DNA of 64,000 nt from Sphaerolaimus hirsutus (lineage: Eukaryota > Nematoda > Chromadorea > Monhysterida > Sphaerolaimidae): NCBI GenBank assembly GCA_964036195.1, contig OZ038454.1, forward strand, positions 6,386,001-6,450,000, written 5' to 3'. The position numbers and the translations under genes were made by a program. This document shows, piece after piece, positions 32,201 to 44,200 of the stretch (position 1 is its first letter; each line of letters starts with the position of its first letter). Under the pieces are notes generated by a model. That model had not been told where the DNA came from, did not search any database, and saw nothing but the letters and a program-made list of their open reading frames with translations.

Positions 32201-35200
32201 CTTCCCCATGCATTGTATTTTCAACGGATCGGCCCCTGCGAACCAATATCCTCGGAAATAAACACATTTTTGCGAATTTCGCTGCATATGTATGCATTTG
32301 TATTTACATACATATAAATCGGCTCCTGGCGCTGGCGCCAACGCCAATAGCGCCATGGCGTGGCGCCTTTGTATGGCGCTATCGCCAAAACGCCTTTCCG
32401 TCCCCATATAGGGAAAAATTTAGGGGGGCTCCCGTTCGCCGGCCCCCGTAAACAAGCAGCCCCCCCCCCCGCTCAAAAATCCTGGATACGTCCCTGTCAC
32501 CAATTATAAACTACTTCACAGATACGCAGAGACACGGGTTTATCTGAAAGGCATGTGCAACAGATAAAGCATGTGATAAGTTACATCGAACGGCTCTCAT
32601 GCGTCCGCTTCGATGAAAGGTCCGCCAATTCCATACCACAGCACCACCTTCAAATCGTCCATGTTGGTCTTTGTGCCTACAGATGCTAGTTTTGTATTTA
32701 CCGTATTTGCTTGAATAATCCCCCAACCTCCGGCCGAATAATCCCCCTGTTAGACATGTGAGAAAAAATAATTCCCCCTTGAATAATCCCCCAACGGATG
32801 GACTAAAAATACGTCCGGTGTGCAGCAATGCAATGGAATGTGCCTAACAAAGCAGCGTATTTTGCAATATGGATTGATAGAAACATGCTTGAAAACTTTG
32901 ACAGAATAATAATCCCCCTCGAATAATTCCCCCCTTTGGATAATCGTGCCCATCCCAAAAAAATCTGATGAAATAATAATCCCCCAGGGAGATTTTTCAA
33001 GCAAATATGGTATCTGAATTTCCAAAAATTTGTAACTTCATGAATACATCAGCTTTGAATGTATTTGAGTTTACCAGAATGGGTCTCTTTCAAAAGTACA
33101 ACTTTACAACAGTAGTTGATGGACAACTCAAAGTCCTCCAAAGCTGATCTCTATTTTTGCAGGGGTTGCGTGGGTGCCATGTAAGGCAACAATCAGGCAA
33201 ATTTAGAAATGATACAGTCACACTTTCCATGGAAATGGCGAAATGCACAGATGGTGCCAGCCTGGTGTCAAGAGACTTAGCACAATTCATGAAGCCTGAT
33301 TTTAAGATTGTGTTGTCTTAAGATTTTAAGATTATAAGCCTTATGTTGACAAGATTGGGGTACAAAAATAAGATTTGGAGACTAGATAAAAATATTTGGA
33401 TACACACGCCACTTTACAGGGTTTTTTGCAGGGCGTGGGACTGGCCGCACCAGTTGTCTTTGCATTCAGCCAGTGAAATGCCATTGATTTTGTCTTTTTA
33501 ACAAAGTATGTGTGCAAGTGTGGAATTAGGGTTGGAAAAAAAACGTTTTTTTTTAACTCGATGTTTTTTTTAAAAAAAACAACGTTTTTTTTTAAAAGCT
33601 CCCAGATATGACCTAGTGTCAACATATATAGGTATATCAGACAGTGGCAATACTCTGTGATGTTAAATATGACCATATAATGGCTGTGGAGCCATGGGAT
33701 AGCATTATAAGTGGTGATTTGTGTCAAAAATATCCATTTTTCATCGACATATCGTTCGTATATTGCCTTATAGTCGAATGTTCGTGACTTCAGGTAAAGT
33801 TTGGCACGGAATAGTGATCAAACAAGGTTATAAAAGGAGGTTGTTACTTTGGGAGTGAAGTTACACACTGTGGAGGTACATGGAAGCACATTACCTCAAT
33901 ATTATATATTACAGCAACATATGTCGGCTTATTCACCCATGGTAGCACATAGAAATGGATGTTTTGATACTAAAAATGCAACAAAACCAATGAAAACAAC
34001 CACCAATGTCAATTTGTGTGTGAAATTGCGCGCTTGCGCGCAAAAATTTTGCAAAATACCTAGTGCTTAGTACAAAAAATTTCGGCCGATGTTTTTTTAA
34101 AAAAACAAAACATTTCGGACGTCATGTTTGTTTGTTTTAAAAAACGTTTAAAAAAAAAACGTTTAAAAAAAAACATCGGCCAACCCTATGTAGAATACTG
34201 TAAATTTCAACCAAGGCTTGGAGAGAAACCCGGTAGTGTCTCTATGTTTGCATACACATTTTCACAAATCAACAACGTGCAGCCAAATTATAGTCAGGAT
34301 GTAAATTCTTCCCATTGACACCTCCGGTATTCTGCATGAGCTAATGCATGTGCTGGGATTTCGCCATGAGCATGAAAGATTTGATAAAGACCGATATCTT
34401 GAGGTGAGCCATTCATATTTGTCATTAGGGTGCAAATGGGGTTGATTTTTCGAGACCAGGTGCCAGTTCCGCAAGTGGAGAAATGAGAAGTGAAATGGGA
34501 AGTGAGAAGTGAAATGAGAAGTGAAATTTTGACGTGAAGTTCTTTGAATAGGTTTAAACTTTCAATTCCAAAGTTCCAACGGAAGCGAAATCTCGGCACG
34601 TTTCCCACTAAATCATCATAACCTATCAGAAAGAATGATGTCTAAGACAGAATTCATCCTCTAAGACAGATTTTTCTTTTTTTACTTCGATTTTCACTTC
34701 GCTTTTCACTTCTAATTTCACTACTCATTTCACTTGTCACTTCATTTTGCTTTTCACTTCTGATTTCACTTCTCCACTTACGGAACTGGCCCCCGTATTA
34801 GGATTGGTTTTTTAAATGTGTTTTGGGATCGGGAATGGGGATGGGATGGGGTCCTGCAAATTATTGGGATTCCATCTGAACACTATTTGTTGTTCATACT
34901 CGTGCTGTAAATCCTCGAATAAGACCCTCCTCGAATAACTCTCACTGTTGGCCATGCAGGGGTTTTGAAGATTTGGACCTAGGGCTCGAACTCGACTCGA
35001 CTCGACTCAACTCGTGGCTCGAGGGTAAAACTGGGTACTGACTCAACTCGGCTGACTCGACCGGAAAAAAATCGCTCAGACTCGAGACTCGAGGTTTTTG
35101 CCCGACTCGACTCAAAATTTTGATGGAAAATTCTGATGGAAAAATAAGTCCCATGTGGTCTTATTCGCGAATAAACGGTATATGGTTCAAGTCAACAGTG

Positions 35201-38200
35201 AAAAATAAAACAGCAGTAAACACGCAGTTACATCCGCTTCGAATACCACCAACCGATTTGGTACAATGGGCTACACGTTTTAAGAAGGACAACATACTTG
35301 GAACTGATTATGATTTGTTTTCCGCTATGCATTATTGTGAGTTACCTGAAGATAGAGGTGGGTATTTTCGTTTACAGAGTTGTGCCGAATATTTGTTGTT
35401 ATTGAATATCGATTTCATTATTTCAATGCCTCCAGAAACAGGTGGACATAAAATGGCAAGAATTATCACAGCATTTTTTTCAAAGTCTTTTTTCAAAGAT
35501 TTTTTAAACAATATTTTTTATTGAAAAACAAACATCTAATCCGTTTTGTAGAACTTCAGCCAAATTTTTGTACATATGCATCAAGTGTTTTGCAATTTTT
35601 GTAAGCATGCAATTTCACATGCACATTACCAATGGTGGTTGTCTTCATTGGTTTCGAGACATTTTTAGTGTAAAAGCATTCATTTGTTCATGCTATTGTG
35701 TAATAATATGCTGTGATATGATGGTGTAAAATATATTATCCAGCTAATGTGCTTCCACATACTTCTACAGTGTGAAACATCACTGTCAATGTATTAGTCT
35801 TCTTTTATACCTTATTTAAGCACACCTTTCCATGCTGAACTTGACTTAAGTCAAGAAAAATCAACAAAAGGCAATATATGTAAGTAAGCAAAAGCAAGTC
35901 AACATAAAATGGGTATTGTTGACAGAAATCACCACTTATAATGCTCTCCCATGGCTCCACAGAGACATTCTATGTGTAGTAGTTGATTTAACTACATATC
36001 GCCACATCACACCACAAAGTACTGTCACTTGTCTGACATACCTGTATAAATATGTTCACTCATGTTTAACTGTTTATATTTGAGAGATTTTGAAGAAGAA
36101 AAAAAACAGTTTTATTTTAAAAATGGGTTCACTGAAAAAAGTGTTTTTTTTTCATCCTATTGACCTTAAACTTGTCCACACCACAGCACCAAGCATTTAC
36201 AACAGGAATGCACCCAATGTTTATGATCTAAAACCAAATGCAGACAAAGCTATTGGGTGGCATGACAAGGTCACCACGATCAGAGATGAAATGCATGGAC
36301 TCGCAACACTTTTCGATGGTGATAAACAGTAAAAATGGTTTGAAAAAATTCTTCCCAATATTTGAGCTCCATCAATTTCACTGAAAATCAGTAATCAAAA
36401 AAACTAGAAGCCCAAACAAAGGTGTAGAAAAAGTGTTGCTTGACCATGTACAACCACAACAACACAAAACTACCATATTACATTGACTGGGGTGACCTAG
36501 GTGTGGGCCAAGCGGGTGGCCTTTCCAGAACTGATATATACAAGTTAAATGAGGTATACAACTGCTCAGAAGGTAAATAATATGATTGCCTTTCATGTTC
36601 CAGTGTGGCACTTTCATGCATACATAACAAAATAATGCATGTGATATTTTAAATCACAGAAATCCTTGACCAGTGGATAGATGGAATATTCAGGAGTGGT
36701 GGGTCTATGAATCAACCAGGTAATGTCTTTTACATTGCTTCCAACTTGCAAACTACAGTACCATAAGATGTCATGAACATTTTGTGACTGCATAACGTAT
36801 GGCAACACTGGTACAAGATATCCCCCATACCAGGTTGGGGGGGGGGGAGGGGGGGGTTACCCCACCCCAAAATCCGCCAGCTATCTATCTATCCCGGGCA
36901 AAATTTTTGGCTACTATCCCCTAACCCCCCCCCCCCCAATCGTCCTGCTATCTATCTATCTGGAGCGATTTTTGAAATTTTTTCGCTCAAAATCGCTAAT
37001 TTTTGTACTTTTATAGTTTTTCGCCTCCAAAATCGCTAGTTCATGTTCATTATCCCCTATTTTGGCTATATATGTGCTTATATACTTATTTTTAGCCATT
37101 TTTCACCAACTTTTAGCGATTTGTTCCGCTTTTCTTCCTTCTATACCTCGGAAAACCCTATATATTGAACCCCCGCGAACCCCCCCCCCCAAAACCCCCC
37201 CAAATTTTTTTTCAGCTTTCTATCCCTCCGGAGGAGCGATTTGCTATCTATATGAACCCTCGCGGGGGTCCAAATCTACAAAACCGCTGCCCCACACGAT
37301 TGGTTGCAAAAATCAAGGGTACATTCAATGAGCACTAAGGGAGGCTCAGATAGGTATAGAAAGTCTTCCACCAAACCTTTTCTGTATAACGTTAAGTGTA
37401 AAGTAGAAGTAGAATCATCAAAAAAAGTCAACTGATGCCTGTTCAATGGGCCGCTCAATTGTTTTAAAGTGCCCCCTGGCTAAAAGGGTAAAATATAACT
37501 TTGTGCAGCTTCGAGCAAGCCGAAGTGTGCGGACAAAGCGAGCTGCCACGCCCAAGGCGCATTGACTTGGCGCGACTGCGCGAAGCGGGCCACCATCCTG
37601 GCCATCGAGTGCCCCTACACGTGCAGAACGTGCACAGATGAGTGCTGTCGAATGCTACTGGGCTCTCGCATTTGGATCGGGTCTGGGTATGGTACAAAAT
37701 GATATTTAAAAAAAAATGGGTCTAGGGCTAACATATATTTACACTTGGGTAAATATACCAGTCAGGTTACAGCACTATGTATTTATCTGACGTTATACCA
37801 TCAGATAATAACGAATTTGTATGGATGCAAATTCCAAGAATGTAAACCAAAAAACAGTTCGATGGCAACAAATATATTATCAATTATTTTACAATAGCTG
37901 CACGCGGTAGTTATCGCTGGCTCGCTGCCAACGTGAACAGCGCAAGCATACCGTCACGTCACCATCACTGGAGTATAGAATAAAGGACTGAAATGTCAAG
38001 TCATAAATACCCGGCCAGGTAACGAAGCCAATATTACACTGGGGGGATTGTAAACAAAGTCGACCGCAAAAGATGAGTGCTACATGCGAGACGCCAGCAC
38101 AGAGGACTGCGATTACGTACCAGCTGCACTAACTACATTAATCCCACTTCCGGACACTCCGCCCACGCCGCCCATACTGAACGATTGCTGGTACAAAATG

Positions 38201-41200
38201 ACCTGCCCCGATGTTGAAGAAACACCAGGTGCCAATCCCAGACCATGTAACGCGTAAAGTAAAGTGTCAAATGTCATGTCAAATGTAAAGTATGAGTGGA
38301 AGTGGAAGTGTAAAGTCAATTGTCATGAAAATTCATGTTAACTGTGTATCCAAATCTTTTTGTATCCTAATCATGTTTTTGCAGGCAAGTGTTATTGCAA
38401 AACATAAGATTTAGATACAAAAACATAAGGTCTGAACAAAAACATAAGGTCTGAATACAAAAAAAATAAAATTTGGATACAAGATTTACACTTACTTTAA
38501 CTTTTTCATGACAATTGACACTTTACATGACATCTTACATGACATTTGGCACTTTACTTTACACTTTACAGGGTCTGGAACTGCCCCCAGGACCTACCTT
38601 AGATCGAATACACGAAGACATTGGCAATTATCTAGGTAGACTGAAGTCAATGAATGGCCAATTTGCATTTTCTGAACTGGGGGTTTGTTCCCCGTCCCTT
38701 CTGCTCGCCTGCGCCAGTACTGACCACAGATTTTCATGGGGAAGCTTCTTGAATGAAAATGATCCAATAAAGGTGAAAAAGATCAACGATGCCCTGAGAA
38801 TGTTGTGAGTCCTTCCCAAGTAAAAGCTTAGTTCAGGTTAACCATGCAGCTGCAACCAAGTCTGAATTAAGACACCGTATTACCTCGAATTAACCACCCC
38901 CCCACTTGAATTAACCCTCCCCTCGAATTACCCCTCCCCCTCAAAATGGGCTGGGAAAATAATAACTCCCCCCCCCTCGAAATACCCCCCAAATACAGTG
39001 TAAACAGCATGTACACAACAAATACCACAATGTGTGAACTGTATTATGCAGAACACACGTTAAAACTGATGACTGAGTGACGTTAGGGAAAGGTTTATGT
39101 GTATATACACTTGTATATGCCTATAAACACTCATACGTCTCTGACAATGTTGTATTTTTCTATGTCTGAGTATGGCAAATTTCATAAAATTTCTGGCAAA
39201 ATAATATACCCCCCCCCCTAGAATTAACCCCCCCTCAAAATTTGCTGGCGAAATAATAAACCCCCATGGGGGTATTTCGGGGTAATACGGTATTTACATT
39301 CTAGAAGTGTGATAAATCACGTAATGTGTTCTCCCTCAAACCATCACATGAAAAATGTTTCCTTTCAATTAAAAATAAAATTTTCTAAATCGTCACAGAT
39401 ACTGCCTCAACTTATACCATGAAACATGCCGTCCCGAGCATAGGGGATTATCTGGGTAGCATTTTAGGGGGGGGGGGGGGTCCGCCAAAGTTTGCATGGC
39501 TATAACTCTGCAACCACTAGGCGAAATTTGACGAAAATTTAACATAATGTTTCAGGTCGGGGCGGTATTGAAAATCGAAATCAACTTTCTACGACCCCCT
39601 TGACCCGAGATAGGGTGGGTCTGAAAAAAGACACATTTTTTGATTTTTTTTCGCTGTCGCCCCAAACACGCGAATATTGAATGTCAATAACTCCGTTTTT
39701 TCACGGCCAATTTTGTTCATTTAACTTCTAAAATTAAGAAAAATCTTTGGAGATTCCATATTTGAGGTAATTTTGGTGATGTACAATTGCGGTCATATCG
39801 ATTTGATCCAATTTCTGAATGCCAAATTTTGAGCAAATTTTTGTATTTGAACATGCTATCATATACTTTAGATGACCAGAACTCATATAAAACAAAAATG
39901 AGTTCAATATCTCTTTCCAATCAAAAGTTATAGCGCATAAAACTTACCCTCCCATCCACATAAATAACTGCATGAAGAACAAAGCATGCAACTTCAAAAC
40001 TCCATATCTCGATCATTTCTCAGCCGATTTTCACCAACAACACTTAAAATGATCAGAATGACATGGAGATATCATTTTTATTCCAAGATTATTTGTGTAT
40101 TGTATAAGTTCTCCCGTACAAGAAAACAATGATAACTCTTGAATGAAATTATCATAATGAAAATTTATACAAATAAACTAATGATAAAAACGATATCCCC
40201 ATGTTATTCTGATCATTTTAAGTGTTCGTTGGTGAAAATCGGCTGAGAAATGGTCGAGATATGGAGTTTTGAAGTTGCATGCTTTGTTCTTCATGCAGTT
40301 ATTTAGGTATGTGGATGGGAGGGAAAGTTTGATGCGCTATAACTTTTGATTGGAAAGAGATATTGAACTCATTTTCGTTTGTTATGAGTTCTCATTGTCT
40401 AAAGTATATGATAGCATGTTCAAATAAAAAAATTTGCTCAAAATTTGGCATTCAGAAATTGGGTCAAATCGTATGACCGCAATTGTACATCACCAAAATG
40501 ACCTCAAAAATGGAATCTCCAAAGATTTTTCTTCATTTTAGAAGTTTAATGAATCAAATTGGCTGTGAACTAATGGAGTTATTGACATTCAAAGTTTTCG
40601 TGTTCAAGGCGACACCCGAAAAAATCGAAAAATGTGCTTTTTTCAGACCCACCCTATCTCGGGTCAGGGGGGTCGTAGAAAGTCGAATTCGATTTTCAAT
40701 ACCGCCCCGACCTGAAACATCATTATGTTAAATTTTCGTCAAATTTCGCCAAGTGGTTGCAGAGTTATAGCCATGCTAACTTTGGCGGACCCCCCCCCCC
40801 CCCTAAAATGCTACCCCGAAAATCCCCTATGGTCCCGAGTCTTCTGTAAAGGCGTACCCATGGTAAGAATCGATACACAAATACGTACCGTATTTATTCA
40901 AATAATTCCCCGGGTTATTTTTTTGGTCAGACCTTTTTGGGCCTCCACATGCTAGTTGACACGCCATCTCAGAGTAAACTCAGAGTCAACTAGTGTTCAG
41001 TTGACTTTTTCACTCACACAATTGGATTTTTTTATGTTAGCATATGCGTAAACCTCTATTTTAGGTATTTACCGTATTACCTCCAATATAAGGCATCCCT
41101 CTAATATAAGGTACCCTCTAATATAAGGTATAACTTTTGGCTATTTTGAACGCGACGAAATAAATATAAGGTACCCTCTAATATAAGGCATACCTCTAAT

Positions 41201-44200
41201 ATAAGGCACAGCTGGCTGCGTGCCAAAATGCTCAAAATCATAAAAACGGTCGCCAAACATGGCGGAAAACGATGAAAATGGTGCGGAAGGGCACTGCGAT
41301 AACTCTTCGTTGACTTCTGCCATTTTGTAGTGATACTGTACCACCTATTTCGTACATTTCAGTTTGAAACAACTGAATTGTATCGTTGTTAACTGTTGGT
41401 AAAATTTGTTTAAGATCTGGTGAAAATAATTGAAGGTACCCTCTAATATAAGGTACCCTCTAATATAAGGCATAACTTTTGGCTCGAAAAAACTGACGAA
41501 AACAATATAAGGTATACCTTATATTAGAGGTAATACGGTAGGTCATGTTGTTCACAGAAAAAGTCAACTGACAAAATGCATTCTCAGGAACGAGTTGACC
41601 CAGCTTTCTGCGGTGCTGTTTGTGTGATTTAAAGAGTTTTGTGATTGAGCATAATTAATTTGATGTTTTGACACTTAATTATCAACGATTGAGAGAAGGA
41701 AAAAAATATAATATATTTTCATGTTCAATATTAAATTTTTTTTATTTATGACATGTGTTAATGATTGTTATTTGTATAGTCATTTCATGTACTACAAATG
41801 TCTGTGACACATGTGCACAAAAAAGCATGCACATATGCTTTTTGTGTACGCAAACGCAAAAAATATGTATATATTCACTTCAGTTGACTCAACTGTTGAC
41901 GCAATAATCTGTATTGCATAACTTTTCCAGTTGACATTATCACTTTGTGTACGGATTCAACTGGAGTCAACTAAAAAATTTGTTGGCTCTGAGTTGACAT
42001 TTGACATACAAAAAATGCGATGTCAACTAGTGTGTGGAGGCCCTTTGAGGGGGGACTTTTTAAGGGATGGGATTGTTCTTTTGTCATAATTTTCAAGCAA
42101 GTATTTTTCACACTACATATACATTTTGTCTCAGCTGGTAGTGCACATAATCTGATTGTAATTTAAAAAAAATCAATTTAAAAAAAATCAATTTAAAAAA
42201 AATCAGTTTAAAAAAAAATTGATTTTTATTTAAAAAATCAAGCCGTTTGAGAAATTTTTTCCAATCCTACTCGTTTCTATCAAAAATGACCATCAACAAT
42301 GTGAGATCAGTGCAGGTTTGACAAGGTGTGGATTATTCGAACCTTGGTTTACGATGAGATTCAAGATGTGTACTTCCATGAATTTCATAGGACCTATTCC
42401 ATGTGCTCAGTATCCAGATATGCCCAGTGCACTGTGGATTGTCTCGCAAAATACATTGAAGCGAACAAAAGATATAGATTTATGAAGAAAGCTATCAAAC
42501 TGGCGGAAGACGATTTTTCGTTCGTCATTTCAATTGGAGCTATATTTTCTACTTAGGATACAGGCTATAGCTATAGGATAGCTGCGATTACAGCTTGACG
42601 GAAATTAACAACAGAAAATTTCAACGGAAAATTGGTTACATGAGAGTGGATGATGATAAAGGTCTCAAATTTTTTGTGGAAAATATATTCATCAATACCT
42701 TCATTGTAATCAAAATACAGCGTCAACGGTCACAGCTGGAATGAACTGAAAGTTTGAAAAATAATAATTTTCCGTAAAAAAATTTATTTTGCGTTATGTC
42801 TGTGAATGCAATCAGGAAAAGCAAATTTAAGATTAGTTCCCTGATGGAATTTTTTTATGGAAAATCATCATTCTTCCAAAAATTTTGACGCTGTGACCGT
42901 TGACGCTATATTTTGATTACATTAGTTAACTTTTGTGTACGGGTCGCTTCAAGACGCGAGCTCAAGCATAGCCTACACGTATTTCGTTGTTGTGATTCGA
43001 GGAATTTTGTTTACCGTATTTCCTCGGAATACCCCCCGTCGCGAAATACCCCCTCACGATGGCCACTATCAATTTATTAGTCCCCCCAAATTGAGTGTTC
43101 AGAGAACGTACATGACAAAACTGCAGTTTGTGTTTCAGGCAATGCAAAACACACGTTAAAACAATGAATTGTTACCTTATAGAACAGTGTTACATACTTG
43201 AGTCAATAGACTCTTACCCCCTTCCCAGGCCAGACAGAAAAGTTGCCGATAGGGTTGGCACTTGATTTTTTAACTGATTTTTTTAACTGATTTTTAAAAA
43301 AATCTGATTTAAAAAAATCACAGGGTGGAAACTGATTTTTATTTATAAAAATTCAAATGAAAAATTTCTGGTAGACTTGCACTAGGTATTTTGCGATTGT
43401 TTTGCATGCAAGTGCACAATTTTCAATACAGATTTCAATACAATACAGATACAGATACAATTAGGGTTGGAAAAAAAAACGTTTTTTTTTTAACTCGATG
43501 TTTTTTTACAAAAAAAAAACGTTTTTTTTATTAAAAAAACGTTTTTTTAAATAAAAAACGTTTTTTTTTTAAAGCTCCCAGATATGACCTTGTGTCAACA
43601 TATATAGGTATATCAGACAGTGGCAATACTATGTGATGTTATATATGACCATATAATGGCTGTGGAGCCATGGGATAGCATTATAAGTGGTGATTTGTGT
43701 CAAAAATATCCATTTTTCGTTGACATATCGTTCGTATATCGCCTTATAGTCGAATGTTTGTGACTTCAGGTAAAGTTTGGCACGGAATAGTGATCAAACA
43801 AGGTTATAAAAGGAGGTTGTTACTTTGGGAGTGAAGTTACACACTGTTGAGGTACATGGAAGCACATTACCTCAATAGTATATAGTACAGCAACATATGA
43901 CGGCTTATTAACCCATGGTAGCACATAGAAATGGATACTTTGATACTAAAAATGCCACAAAACCAATGAAAACCACCACCAATGTCAATTTGTGTGTGAA
44001 ATTGCGCGCTTGCGCGCAAAAATTTTGCAAAATACCTAGTGCTTAGTACTAAAAATTTCAGTCGATGTTTTTTTTATAAAAAAAACATTTCGGACGTCAT
44101 GTTGTTTTTTTTAAAAAACGTTTGTTTGTTTTTTAAACGTTTTAAAAAAAACATCGGCCAACCCTAGATACAATACAGGTATTTTCATGGGCTCTGGGGC

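Larger units (their letters stand above)
28838..34260. repeat. Segmental duplicate of 58740-64000
   Basis: Promoter, exons 1-7 and introns of gene 2 align nearly end to end with gene 3. They differ mainly by whole insertions: minisatellite and 32052-32496 and 33527-34188 here; 60101-60518, 60556-60826, 61393-62044 and about 150 bp near 63100 in gene 3. Confidence 0.85.

Noticed and set aside
31951-32451. 166-codon open frame
   Set aside because: Most of it lies inside the hAT MITE at 32052-32496, proven an insertion by its empty site in gene 3.
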